In this document: positions 30,045 to 38,404 of the stretch, piece after piece
Numbering within the stretch: position 1 is the stretch's first letter
How the letters are laid out: each line of letters opens with the position of its first letter
NCBI GenBank assembly: GCA_964584985.1
Contig: CAZPBK010000007.1
Coordinates: forward strand, 1-49,936
Direction: 5' to 3'
DNA: 49,936 nucleotides
From: JABMRF01 sp964584985
GTDB taxonomy: Bacteria > Patescibacteriota > Patescibacteriia > UBA11705 > JABHMO01
Program-made: the position numbers and the translations under genes
Notes under the pieces: model-generated
Told to the model about the DNA's origin: nothing
Seen by the model: the letters and a program-made list of their open reading frames with translations, nothing else
Database searches by the model: none

Positions 30045-30068
30045 ACAATGTTAAACTGTTTTTTACAA
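30040..30068 (-). promoter_or_regulatory. Promoter of the 54-residue membrane gene
   Basis: On the minus strand TTGTAA (30063-30068), 17 bp, TATATT (30040-30045), superimposed on the plus-strand promoter. Confidence 0.5.
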
Positions 30069-30094
30069 CTTCACTGATCAAAAAGGAGATCACC

Positions 30095-30574
30095 ATGAAA
30101 AAAAATACTGACGATGTGCAAACCCAAATTAACAAAATGGTTATTTGGGACTACATTCTATGGTTTCTTTCAATTTTTACCGGAATTATGACCTTGATCT
30201 GCTATTTACAGGTCTACTTTTCTCAGCTGGAAATCAGATTTTTTCAGATCTACTCCTATTTTTATTATCTGTGCCTGATTTTATATGCCATTGAGCGAAA
30301 AATCAAGCATAAACTGTATCCGAGAAATACGGTCAAGCGTTTTAGTGAATACATTATCCTGGCTTGGCTTATTTTTTCCGCAATAATCGCCGCCCTGACT
30401 TTGTTTCACTACAAAGCCAAACTTGAGCTTTTTACTGAATTAATTATTTTGGACAGTATTTTGATTTCCATCTTTGGTTTGGGGGAATTTATCAAGCGAC
30501 AAAAGCTTATCTTCCTGGGTTTTTCTCCGTTAAAACAACAAGATTCCGACTCGGCAGAAAACAATGGTGAATAA
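30095..30574 (+). CDS. Four-TM membrane protein, 159 residues
   Basis: Not recognised. Four membrane helices can be placed: DYILWFLSIFTGIMTLICYL, IYSYFYYLCLILYAIE, YIILAWLIFSAIIAALTLF and LIILDSILISIFGLGEF, with a basic loop (RKIKHKLYPRNTVKR) between the second and third and a polar tail. An AAGGAG ribosome site precedes the ATG. No terminator was found after it, so transcripts may read into the RNA gene and stop at that gene's terminator. The pattern of strong signals matches the other small orphan genes. Confidence 0.75.
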   Translation: MKKNTDDVQTQINKMVIWDYILWFLSIFTGIMTLICYLQVYFSQLEIRFFQIYSYFYYLCLILYAIERKIKHKLYPRNTVKRFSEYIILAWLIFSAIIAALTLFHYKAKLELFTELIILDSILISIFGLGEFIKRQKLIFLGFSPLKQQDSDSAENNGE

Positions 30575-30607
30575 TCATCTACTCTAATTTTAGCGAAACC
30601 ACAGCTA

Positions 30608-30636
30608 TTGACAAATATATCCGCTACTGCTATAAT
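30608..30636 (+). promoter_or_regulatory. Perfect consensus promoter of the non-coding RNA
   Basis: TTGACA (30608-30613), exactly 17 bp, TATAAT (30631-30636): a full match to the sigma-70-type consensus, placing the start near 30642, at the first base of the closing stem. Confidence 0.85.
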
Positions 30637-30641
30637 ACAAT

Positions 30642-30930
30642 ATTCTGGTCAGTGTGGCGACTTGCTTTTAGGGAGGCTTTGTCCCTCAAAGCATGTGCCG
30701 GCCAGTGTTAATTTTTCCCCGGCCTCTCCCTCCTGAGGCTAATGACATTGGAATACTCCGGTGAGACAAAGTATCAACCTTGCTTTTGCTTGCCGGTAAA
30801 CCGGAAAACTGAAATCCGGGCTGAAACATTCTTTTTTCAGCCTAATTCCCAGGATATGGATTTCAGGTCGTACTGACCAGAAATAACGATCAACCGCTGT
30901 TTACAAAATAAACAGCGGTTTTTTCTTTTT
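30642..30930 (+). ncRNA. Structured non-coding RNA, unclassified
   Basis: No reading frame explains this 420-base space, but RNA structure does. An 11-bp closing stem joins 30643-30653 to 30872-30882 perfectly. Inside are a hairpin of 6+5 bp (30663-30668 with 30688-30693; 30670-30674 with 30682-30686), a 7-bp hairpin with two G-U pairs (30746-30752 with 30757-30763), a CCGG-TAAA-CCGG hairpin (30793-30804), and a 9-bp stem (30809-30817 with 30858-30866) enclosing an 8-bp hairpin (30819-30826 with 30835-30842). A separate terminator follows. Start and end are set by a perfect promoter and the terminator, so the body is about 240 nt. I do not see conserved elements of RNase P RNA, tmRNA or SRP RNA. 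A divergent 6S RNA or a new class are the main options. Confidence 0.75.
30892..30930 (+). terminator. Intrinsic terminator of the non-coding RNA
   Basis: AACCGCTGTTT (30892-30902) pairs perfectly with AAACAGCGGTT (30910-30920), followed by TTTTCTTTTTT. Confidence 0.92.
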
Positions 30931-30937
30931 TAAAAAA

Positions 30938-30966
30938 TTGTTAAATAAGATTAAATTTGATAAAAT
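30938..30966 (+). promoter_or_regulatory. Promoter of the antiporter gene
   Basis: TTGTTA (30938-30943), 17 bp, TAAAAT (30961-30966), downstream of the RNA terminator, so the antiporter does not depend on the RNA transcript. Confidence 0.6.
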
Positions 30967-30993
30967 TTAAAAACAAGGAATTGAAAAAAAATT

Positions 30994-31995
30994 ATGCCTC
31001 TGACAATAAGTTTAATCATTTGTTTGGCCGTTGGCTTTATTTTTACTCTACTGGCCAAAAAACTAAATCTACCCACAGTCATTGGGTTAATCCCGGCCGG
31101 TTTGGTTTTAGGCTCTGATTTTCTTTCCCAAGCAATTATTAAACCCAATACCGAAGTTATTTTAACTATTGGAAATATAGGCTTAATCAGTTTAATGTTT
31201 TTAGCCGGACTGGAAATTTCTTGGAGCCGACTTTATAAACAAAAAAAATATAGCACTTATTTAGCCGGTTTGGCTTTTTTTATTCCTTTTATTCTGGGAT
31301 TTAGTTTATTTATTGCACTGGATTATGGATTGGCCACCGCTCTAACCGTAGGACTTTGCCTAAGCATTACTTCCGAAGCCACCAAAGCGCGCGTATTATT
31401 GGAAATTAAAAAAATAAAAACCAAAATCGGTTCTTTAATGATCGGCGCCGGCATAATTGATGACTTGCTGGGAATAATCTTTTTTACCGGGATCAGCCTT
31501 TGGTTTTGCCAAGCCTTAAATATTCGGGAACTGATTGTTTTATTTTCAGCCATAGCCGCTTTTTTTATTGGCACCCTAACCAACAAAATCTGTGGCCGAA
31601 AAAGAAAAACAGTACAATATTTGGAAAAAGGGCTCCTACGACTGATAGTACCTTTTTTCTTTATTGCCATGGGACTGAAGTTCAGCCTGCAATCTCTAAC
31701 CTTTAACCCGTGGCTCTTGTTCATTATACTAATTACGGCCATAGCCGGCAAAATGCTGGGATCTTTATCTTTAAAATTTTTTTCCAAATTCAAACTTAAA
31801 CAACTTTATCTGGTGGGCTGGGGCATGAATTCCCGTGGAGCGGTGGAAATAGCCATTGCTTTTACTGCTTTTAAATTCGGACTTTTAAATACGCCTGTTT
31901 ATTCATCTCTGATAATCACCGCCTTGATTAGCACTTTGATCTTTCCTATCTTCATCACACGAGCCTTGAAAAAAAACAAACATATTATGAATTGA
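30994..31995 (+). CDS. Cation:proton antiporter, CPA2 (KefB/NapA-like)
   Basis: A 333-residue membrane protein with about ten to eleven helices, resembling the Na+/H+ exchanger domain of CPA2 transporters. The ion-site region reads MIGAGIIDDLLGIIFF with the paired aspartates typical of electrogenic members; GLISLMFLAGLEISW and SITSEATKARVLLE are further family features. The usual cytosolic TrkA-N/C regulatory domains of KefB-type proteins are absent. Likely role is sodium or pH balance; the ion is inferred. It converges on alaS with a shared terminator. Confidence 0.88.
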   Translation: MPLTISLIICLAVGFIFTLLAKKLNLPTVIGLIPAGLVLGSDFLSQAIIKPNTEVILTIGNIGLISLMFLAGLEISWSRLYKQKKYSTYLAGLAFFIPFILGFSLFIALDYGLATALTVGLCLSITSEATKARVLLEIKKIKTKIGSLMIGAGIIDDLLGIIFFTGISLWFCQALNIRELIVLFSAIAAFFIGTLTNKICGRKRKTVQYLEKGLLRLIVPFFFIAMGLKFSLQSLTFNPWLLFIILITAIAGKMLGSLSLKFFSKFKLKQLYLVGWGMNSRGAVEIAIAFTAFKFGLLNTPVYSSLIITALISTLIFPIFITRALKKNKHIMN

Positions 31996-32023
31996 TTAAC
32001 CAATAAACTTTTCAAAATAAATA

Positions 32024-32052
32024 AAAAACCCGCACACCGCGGATTTTTTTAA
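32024..32052. terminator. Bidirectional terminator between antiporter and alaS
   Basis: CCGC (32030-32033) pairs with GCGG (32039-32042), flanked by an A-run on the left and a T-run on the right, so it can act in both directions. Confidence 0.65.
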
Positions 32053-32071
32053 TATTAAATAAATACAATCT

Positions 32072-33922
32072 TTATGCCAAAACAGCCTTGATACGACGCA
32101 CACCGGCTGAACTGGATTTTTCTTTTTTTATTTTAAAATGGCCAAGCTCTCCGGTGGTTTTGACATGAGGACCGCCACAAATTTCAGCCGAAACATCACC
32201 AATGGTATAAACCTTGACCCGATCACCATATTTATCTTCAAAAAGCCCCATAACATTTTTATTTTTAGCTTCATCATAAGGCATTTCTTGACATCCAACA
32301 GGTAAATCCTGTTCAATCCAATTATTGATCAAATCTTCCACTTGTTTTTTTTGCTCATCAGTTAACTTTTCCGGATGAGTAAAATCAAAACGCAATCGGT
32401 CAGCGGTAATATTGCTGCCTTTTTGTTCTACATGATCTCCAAGTACTTGACGCAAAGCGGCCTGCAAAAGATGAGTGGCCGTATGCAGTTTTGTGGTTTC
32501 TTCTCCGCGATCAGCCAAACCTCCTTTGAATTTTTGCTCAGCACCTTGACGGGAAATATTTTGGTGTTTGGTAAACTCTTGATCAAATTCTTTTTTGTTT
32601 ATTTTAAGGCCCTTGTCTTCAGCCAATTCCTCGGTCATTTCAAAAGGAAATCCATAAGTGGCAAACAAAACAAAAGCCTCCGTGCCACTGATATCTCCCT
32701 TTTTCGCCATTTTTTCAAATTCCTTCATGCCCTTTTCCAAGGTTTTGACGAATTTTTGTTCCTCATCAGCCACCGCTTGTAAAATTTCCGACTTTTTCTC
32801 GGCGATTTTGTAAATATCCGAATAATAATCAATATAACCGCTGACAATTTTTTGGGCAAAATCTTTTTCAATACCCAATTGTCGGGCATAGCGAATGGAA
32901 CGCCTGATCAACCGACGAGTAAAATAACCCTGATCCACATTGGAGGGCAAAGCTCCGTCAAAAATCAAAAGTGTGGCCGCTTTCAGATGATCGGCTATAA
33001 TACGAAAGGCTTTATCGGTTTGAAAATCTTGGTTATATTTTTTTCCGGAAAGTTCCTCCAAAAGATCAATGGCCTTGCCAAATAAATCAATATGAAAAAT
33101 ATCCGGAGAATCAATTGTGGCCATGGTCATTCTCTCTAAACCGCCGCCAAAATCAACATTTTTTTGAGGTAATTTTTCAAAACCATTTTTAGTTTTTAAA
33201 TATTCCATAAAAACATTATTGCCGATTTCAATAAATCGCCCGCAGTCACAAGCCGGATGACAGGGATTATTTTTAAATCTTGAGTTTTCATGCATTTCAT
33301 ATTTTTGGCTAAAATCCCAAAAAATTTCAGAATCCGGTCCGCCCGGTTCGCCCTCGGGCATATTGCCGGTAACTCCGGCTCTACTCCACCAATTTTCTTC
33401 TTCTCCGTAATAGAAAATTCTGGCTTGCCCCAAACCGTTTTTTTCCGGATCTTTTTCCACTTCGGCTTTTATCCCTTTGGCCGCAAAAAGCTTTTGCCAA
33501 AGTTCAACCACTTCTTCATCGGCCTTTATATTAATATCTTTTTTTCCGCCAAAAACCGAAACATAAATCCTGTTTGGATCAAGGTTCAACTCTTCAGTTA
33601 AAAATTTAAACATCCAAGTTATTTGTTCCTTTTTAAAGTAATCACCAAAACTCCAATTGCCCAGCATTTCAAAACTGGTGGTATGACAGCTGTCGCCAAT
33701 CTCATCAATATCCTGGGTGCGAAAACAACGCTGAGAATCCGCAATCCTGGTACCCAAAGGATGTTTTTCACCCAAAAGATACGGCAACATGGGCTGCATG
33801 CCGGCGCTGGTAAATAAAGTGGTGGGATCATTCTCCGGAATCAAAGAAGCCGAGGGAATCACCGCATGTCCCCGATCGTGGAAAAAATCCAAATATTTTT
33901 TTCTTACTTCTTTAGTCTGCAT
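32072..33922 (-). CDS. alaS: Alanyl-tRNA synthetase, short form without C-terminal domain
   Basis: A 616-residue AlaRS that charges tRNA(Ala). The class II catalytic core begins near the N-terminus (FFHDRGHAVIPSASLIP, FTSAGMQPMLPYL, RCFRTQDIDEIG, HTTSFEMLGNWSFGDYF). The tRNA-recognition helices follow, then the editing domain with LHTATHLLQAALRQ (HxxxH) and EICGGPHVKTTGELG (CxxxH). It stops directly after the editing domain (AGVRRIKAV), whereas typical AlaRS is about 870 residues and ends with a dimerising, tRNA-binding C-Ala domain. No remnant lies downstream: only 76 bases and a terminator separate it from the convergent gene. The shortening is thus real and not a frameshift; short AlaRS forms occur in CPR bacteria. 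Confidence 0.95.
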   Translation of the reverse strand: MQTKEVRKKYLDFFHDRGHAVIPSASLIPENDPTTLFTSAGMQPMLPYLLGEKHPLGTRIADSQRCFRTQDIDEIGDSCHTTSFEMLGNWSFGDYFKKEQITWMFKFLTEELNLDPNRIYVSVFGGKKDINIKADEEVVELWQKLFAAKGIKAEVEKDPEKNGLGQARIFYYGEEENWWSRAGVTGNMPEGEPGGPDSEIFWDFSQKYEMHENSRFKNNPCHPACDCGRFIEIGNNVFMEYLKTKNGFEKLPQKNVDFGGGLERMTMATIDSPDIFHIDLFGKAIDLLEELSGKKYNQDFQTDKAFRIIADHLKAATLLIFDGALPSNVDQGYFTRRLIRRSIRYARQLGIEKDFAQKIVSGYIDYYSDIYKIAEKKSEILQAVADEEQKFVKTLEKGMKEFEKMAKKGDISGTEAFVLFATYGFPFEMTEELAEDKGLKINKKEFDQEFTKHQNISRQGAEQKFKGGLADRGEETTKLHTATHLLQAALRQVLGDHVEQKGSNITADRLRFDFTHPEKLTDEQKKQVEDLINNWIEQDLPVGCQEMPYDEAKNKNVMGLFEDKYGDRVKVYTIGDVSAEICGGPHVKTTGELGHFKIKKEKSSSAGVRRIKAVLA

Positions 33923-33943
33923 ATTTTTTCAAAATATAGCTTA

Positions 33944-33972
33944 ATTATAGTAAATTTAAGCTAGCCTGTCAA
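33944..33972 (-). promoter_or_regulatory. Perfect consensus promoter of alaS
   Basis: On the minus strand TTGACA (33967-33972), 17 bp, TATAAT (33944-33949). Confidence 0.8.
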
Positions 33973-33998
33973 AATAGTTAAAATTAATCTTTCAAAAT

Positions 33999-34027
33999 AA
34001 AATTCCATCAGTCAATAACGGAATTTT
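33999..34027 (-). terminator. Terminator of ligA
   Basis: AAAATTCC (33999-34006) pairs with GGAATTTT (34020-34027); on the minus strand TTTTATTTT follows. Confidence 0.55.
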
Positions 34028-34056
34028 AATATTAAACATTTTTCCTCAATTCAAAA

Positions 34057-36060
34057 TTATTCAACCAAGGATAAAAATTCCTTTTCCGATATAATCTCAA
34101 CTTTATGTTTTTTGGCTTGACTTAGCTTGGAACCCGGCTCTTTGCCCAAAACCAAATAATCGGTTTTTTCGCTGACCGAAGAAGAGGTTCGTCCACCGGC
34201 TTTTTGAATAAGCTCTTTGGCCTCACTGCGGGTTAAGTCTTGCAAACTGCCGGTCAAAACAAAGGTTTTTCCGTCAACTCCCCTTTTTTTGCTTTTTTTT
34301 GTTCCGGTTTCCAGTTCAACTCCAAGACTTTCCATTTTTTTCAACTGTTTGATTTTTTCTTGATCACAAAAATATCGATAAATGGACTCAGCCACCACTT
34401 CACCGATATCTTCTATGTCTGTTAAATCTTCAACGGTTTGGTCCTGCATTATTTTTATAAATTGACTGATATTTTTCGCCGAAAAATTATCCGCCAAAAG
34501 CAAAGCGGTTTGTTCGCCCACATGCCTGATACCCAAAGAAAAAATCAATTTGGCCAAACTTACTTTTTTAGATTTTTCAATTGATTGTAATAAATTTTCC
34601 GCGGATTTTTCGCCAAAACCCGGCAAATCAATTAAATCACCTTTTTTTAACTGAAAAACATCTTCAAAATTAACCAAAAATCCTTGATTCATCAAAAGCT
34701 CCACCATGTTTTCTCCAAAACCGTCAATATTAAAGCCTTTTCTCGAAACAAAATGCGACAATCTTTCCTTGTCCTTGGCAAAACATTGCTTATTGGTGCA
34801 ACGCAAAGCCGCTTCTCCGGATTTTCTTTCTACCGGCGAATGGCAAATCGGGCATTTTTTCGGAGCTTTAATCTTTTTTTCATCTCCATCGCGCAACTTT
34901 TCCAACGGCTTAATAATCTCGGGGATAATATCACCGGCCTTGCGTAAAATAACCGTATCGCCAACTCTAATGTCTTTTTCTTTAATCTCGTCAATATTGT
35001 GCAAAGTGGCTCGACTAACCGTGGAACCGGCTATCTGTACGGGCTCCAAATGAGCCACCGGAGTTAAAGCTCCGGTGCGCCCCACTTGCCAAACCACTTC
35101 TTCGATAATTGAAGTGGCTTCTTCGGCCGGAAATTTGTAGGCCGAGGCCCAACGCACATATTTGGCCACTCGTCCCATTTTTTCCTGAAAATTCAAATCA
35201 TTGATTTTAATGGCCACACCATCAATTTCATAAGGTAAACTGTCCCGCTTTTTTTGCCAATTCTTACAAAAATCAATAGCCTCTTCTATGTCGGAAACCT
35301 TTTTATATTCAGGATTTATTCTAAAACCGATCTTTTTTATGTATTGCAAAACCTGGTCCTGGGTTTTTAATTTATCCATTTTCCCTTGATAAACCGTCCA
35401 GCAAAATATATCCAAATCTCTACCCGCCGCCACTTGGGGATCAAGCTGACGAACCGTACCGGCGGCCGCATTACGCGGATTGGCAAAATTATGACCTTGC
35501 TTATTTAATTTCTCAAAACTGGCTTTGGGCATGTACACTTCCCCGCCCACTTCAACATCAATTTCTTGATTTAATTTCAAGGGCAGACTTTTTATGGTCT
35601 TAACAGTATGAGAAACATCTTCTCCGATCTTTCCATCCCCCCTGGTCACCGCTTTTTGAAACAAGCCTTTTTTATAATAAAAAGACATGTTCAATCCGTC
35701 TATTTTCAACTCGCAAACATATTCCAATTTTTGATTTTTGGACAAGTGCAAAAATCTTTTCACTCTTTGATCAAATGCCCTAACCTCTTCAAAACTAAAA
35801 ACATCATCCAAAGAATATTTGGGCACAACATGTTTTATTTTTTTAAATTTACCCAAAGCCTTGCCGCCGATCCTTTGCGTCGGAGAAGACGGAGTTACCA
35901 AATCGGAAAATTGAGCCTCAATTTTTTCAATTTCGTCCTTTAAACTGTCCCGAGCCGCGTCCGACATAATCGGCTGATCCAAAACATAATAAGCATAATC
36001 GGTATCCCGAAGCTGATCTTTTAATTTTTCCAATCTTTTTTTGGCTTGAGCTTTATTCAT
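34057..36060 (-). CDS. ligA: NAD-dependent DNA ligase
   Basis: A 667-residue LigA that seals nicks during replication and repair. In order: the Ia domain that binds NMN (YAYYVLDQPIMSD), the adenylation lysine in CELKIDGL (about K119), the IEEVVWQVGRTGALTPVA oligonucleotide-binding segment, the four-cysteine zinc finger (CPICHSPV and LRCTNKQCF), helix-hairpin-helix repeats (IDLPGFGEKSAENLL and LTDIEDIGEVVAESI), and a C-terminal BRCT domain (GKTFVLTGSLQDLTRSEAKE). Complete and of typical length. It has its own promoter and terminator. Confidence 0.97.
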   Translation of the reverse strand: MNKAQAKKRLEKLKDQLRDTDYAYYVLDQPIMSDAARDSLKDEIEKIEAQFSDLVTPSSPTQRIGGKALGKFKKIKHVVPKYSLDDVFSFEEVRAFDQRVKRFLHLSKNQKLEYVCELKIDGLNMSFYYKKGLFQKAVTRGDGKIGEDVSHTVKTIKSLPLKLNQEIDVEVGGEVYMPKASFEKLNKQGHNFANPRNAAAGTVRQLDPQVAAGRDLDIFCWTVYQGKMDKLKTQDQVLQYIKKIGFRINPEYKKVSDIEEAIDFCKNWQKKRDSLPYEIDGVAIKINDLNFQEKMGRVAKYVRWASAYKFPAEEATSIIEEVVWQVGRTGALTPVAHLEPVQIAGSTVSRATLHNIDEIKEKDIRVGDTVILRKAGDIIPEIIKPLEKLRDGDEKKIKAPKKCPICHSPVERKSGEAALRCTNKQCFAKDKERLSHFVSRKGFNIDGFGENMVELLMNQGFLVNFEDVFQLKKGDLIDLPGFGEKSAENLLQSIEKSKKVSLAKLIFSLGIRHVGEQTALLLADNFSAKNISQFIKIMQDQTVEDLTDIEDIGEVVAESIYRYFCDQEKIKQLKKMESLGVELETGTKKSKKRGVDGKTFVLTGSLQDLTRSEAKELIQKAGGRTSSSVSEKTDYLVLGKEPGSKLSQAKKHKVEIISEKEFLSLVE

Positions 36061-36086
36061 ATAATTTTTTTTGATAAACCGATTTA

Positions 36087-36115
36087 ATTTTACAATAATT
36101 TACTTTCTTTTTCAA
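36087..36115 (-). promoter_or_regulatory. Promoter of ligA
   Basis: On the minus strand TTGAAA (36110-36115), 17 bp, TAAAAT (36087-36092). Confidence 0.6.
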
Positions 36116-36131
36116 AAATAACCGCTAATAA

Positions 36132-37028
36132 TTACAAAATAACAAAAATTCCGCCAGCCACTATAATAAACATGGCCACGATTTTTTTGACCAAGAGTTT
36201 TTTCGACTGTTTTTCCAATATTATATTGGGATGAAAAAAACTTAAAAAAGTGGCCGCCAAAAAAACAATCATCGGCTTGGTGGACAAAAGCGCCGTGCTT
36301 AAAGTGACCGACCCCTCGGTTAAAGCGCGAGCAAACGCGATCAATGCCAAGGCCGACAAAATACCGCTTACACAAAGATGAATTACGCCTTTTTCCGCTT
36401 TTTTTTTCAAATGCGGATGATGAAAAATCAAAAGAGACAAAGGAACAATCAAACCGCCCAACCCCATCCAAAAAATCATCGGCATAAATCCCACCTCCGA
36501 GCTGACATATTCCATAAGTAAATTACGACAAGACATCAAACCAACCAAGACAAACGGAATAATATAAATAAATTTACTTACTGATTTCCTTTTTTTATCG
36601 TTTTTTTTCTTAACCATTTTTTTATGAGAAATAATCATGGCTCCGGCCATTATCAAAACTATCCCCGTATAGTTAATAAAACTTAATTTTTCTTGAAAAA
36701 TAAAAAAAGAAGCCACGGCCACAAAAAGAGGCCCGGTAGCCATAATCAAGGCCAAATGCGAAACCTCCATACCTTGCATTGACTTATAATAAAAAATTAC
36801 CGCCAAGCAATAACTAAATCCGGCCAGCATGGCCATAATAGCCACCACAACAGGTACACCAACTGAGCCGTTAGCCAAAGCTATAAAAACAAACAGAGTA
36901 TAAGTGGTTAAACCAAAAACCGTGGTTACCAAATACGGATCCTTAAGTTCATGTCCGATAATGTATTTATCCAAAATATTAACCGCCGCCCAAAACAAAA
37001 CCGCAATTAAAACATAAAATATCCACAT
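36132..37028 (-). CDS. EamA/DMT-family transporter
   Basis: A 298-residue membrane protein with about ten helices in two EamA-type halves. The first half starts IFYVLIAVLFWAAVNILDKY, and each half ends with the family's final helix (for example YTGIVLIMAGAMIIS and MFIIVAGGIFVIL). Drug/metabolite transporters export amino acids or other small metabolites; the substrate cannot be read. It follows the pilin-like gene by 6 nt, so is transcribed with the pilin run, probably without a functional tie. Confidence 0.85.
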   Translation of the reverse strand: MWIFYVLIAVLFWAAVNILDKYIIGHELKDPYLVTTVFGLTTYTLFVFIALANGSVGVPVVVAIMAMLAGFSYCLAVIFYYKSMQGMEVSHLALIMATGPLFVAVASFFIFQEKLSFINYTGIVLIMAGAMIISHKKMVKKKNDKKRKSVSKFIYIIPFVLVGLMSCRNLLMEYVSSEVGFMPMIFWMGLGGLIVPLSLLIFHHPHLKKKAEKGVIHLCVSGILSALALIAFARALTEGSVTLSTALLSTKPMIVFLAATFLSFFHPNIILEKQSKKLLVKKIVAMFIIVAGGIFVIL

Positions 37029-37034
37029 AATTTT

Positions 37035-37838
37035 TTATTTGATTATTTTATCTTCGCTAAATAAAACATAGTCAAACATTCCCAACAAAGGAGAAAAACG
37101 AGGCAAACTGATCTTTATGAGGTGGTTTGCTCCTTGGGATGAGCCAATCACCGAATAAGTAAGCATGTTTTTAAAAGCCAACTGTTGTCCCCCTCTGTCG
37201 TCTATAGGATACAAAGTTACTTTTAAATCTTCCGCTGATCCGTAAAGCGCTTTGATCCTGATTTTATAATTATACAAACTGGCCGCCGGATAATTACAAG
37301 TGGCTGATTCTCCATTGTATAAAAACTTTTGAACAACCAAATCTTCTTGCTCATCTCCGAATTGCCAACTATTCCAAGAAAAACTTTGCTCGGCCGGCCA
37401 TTTTATCAAGCTGAGTTCCAACCAAGTATTGGTCCCTTGCCAATCCAATCCAATGGATTCCAGTTTGGTTCCCATATCATTATTTTCCGGATTAAAAACA
37501 TCTATTTGCGTTGATTTATTTTTCTCTAAATCCAGCCGTCGTTCCAAAACCAATTTATCTGATTTTTCCCATCGGCAAGACAAAGGAACCGAACAATCTT
37601 CAAAATCCGGCAAGATTTCTTGTTTCCTTATTGTATAAAGTAATTTTTCCACTCCGCTGTCCGCCGCGTAAAAGGCTTTTTGAGCATTAACAATGGTTTG
37701 AGATTGCTTGATTGAAGTTTGCAAAAAATTGGAAATCACAACAGTGGTGCTTAGAATCGCGGCAATAACAAGCAAAGAGTAAATCAAAACATTACCCGGT
37801 TGACTCTTGTTTTTTATATTTTTATATTTATCTTTCAT
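37035..37838 (-). CDS. PilX-like minor pilin component
   Basis: A 267-residue protein with a short basic leader ending in glycine (KNKSQPG), a hydrophobic helix (NVLIYSLLVIAAILSTTVVI) and the AFYAADSGVEKLLY segment typical of PilX/GspK-type minor pilins. Unlike the other pilins, residue +5 is tyrosine rather than glutamate, as in several PilX-like proteins. The C-terminal part is beta-rich. It overlaps the upstream pilin gene by 11 nt. Confidence 0.75.
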   Translation of the reverse strand: MKDKYKNIKNKSQPGNVLIYSLLVIAAILSTTVVISNFLQTSIKQSQTIVNAQKAFYAADSGVEKLLYTIRKQEILPDFEDCSVPLSCRWEKSDKLVLERRLDLEKNKSTQIDVFNPENNDMGTKLESIGLDWQGTNTWLELSLIKWPAEQSFSWNSWQFGDEQEDLVVQKFLYNGESATCNYPAASLYNYKIRIKALYGSAEDLKVTLYPIDDRGGQQLAFKNMLTYSVIGSSQGANHLIKISLPRFSPLLGMFDYVLFSEDKIIK

Positions 37839-38394
37839 AATTCCTTGATGCTGCAGCGGTCTGCAGTGTTATTTTTTGACGCTCATCAAAATCAGCTCCC
37901 TTAATATACCCGCCGAAACGCAACAAAACAATCGGCTGACGATCCGCCAAATAATATTGACCGCTTTGCTGAAATTCAAACGGATCTTCTTTTGGTGACA
38001 AAACAAAATCAAAAGTATCAATATCAATCAACTCCGGTGAAAAATCTTTAACCTGATCGTTATATTCCATTTTTAAGCATGATTTAACTTCGCTTTGGCA
38101 ACCGAACTCGGTCAAATAAAAATGAATTGATTGACCGTCCTTATCAAGTAAAAACAATTCTTTATTATCAGGATAATTTTTTTCGTATATTTTTTCATAA
38201 TCAATCTTGTTTAACCGAACCAATTGAACCAAACGCTCCATTTGCAGATTTAATTTATTAACCGCTTGCTGAGTTTTAACCGTTTTTCTCTGGGTGGTGG
38301 AGACTGAAAGAAAAATATCAGATACCAAAAGCAACATGGTTACAAAAATGGCCATGACTACCAATATTTCAATTAAACTAAATCCTTTACGCAT
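37828..38394 (-). CDS. Type IV prepilin-like protein (PilW/GspJ type)
   Basis: A 188-residue prepilin: MRKG then FSLIEILVVMAIFVTMLLLV, with cleavage expected after the glycine and Glu at +5. The helix is followed by VNKLNLQMERLVQLVR and a beta-rich globular part, as in GspJ/PilW. It is the fourth gene in a prepilin peptidase-pilin operon and overlaps the next one. Confidence 0.85.
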   Translation of the reverse strand: MRKGFSLIEILVVMAIFVTMLLLVSDIFLSVSTTQRKTVKTQQAVNKLNLQMERLVQLVRLNKIDYEKIYEKNYPDNKELFLLDKDGQSIHFYLTEFGCQSEVKSCLKMEYNDQVKDFSPELIDIDTFDFVLSPKEDPFEFQQSGQYYLADRQPIVLLRFGGYIKGADFDERQKITLQTAAASRNYER

Positions 38395-38404
38395 AAAATA
38401 AAAA

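Noticed and set aside
30601..30993. tmRNA, RNase P RNA or SRP RNA
   Set aside because: No tRNA-like end or tag frame, no GAGGAAAGUC/ACAGAAA-type core, and no GGAA-loop SRP motif could be found by eye. 6S RNA was not excluded.
30642..30993. Riboswitch controlling the antiporter
   Set aside because: The terminator has no visible alternative pairing with the upstream body, and the antiporter has its own promoter after it.
31996..32071. A frameshifted remainder of alaS downstream of its stop
   Set aside because: Only 76 bases with a terminator lie before the convergent gene, too short for the missing domain of about 250 residues.
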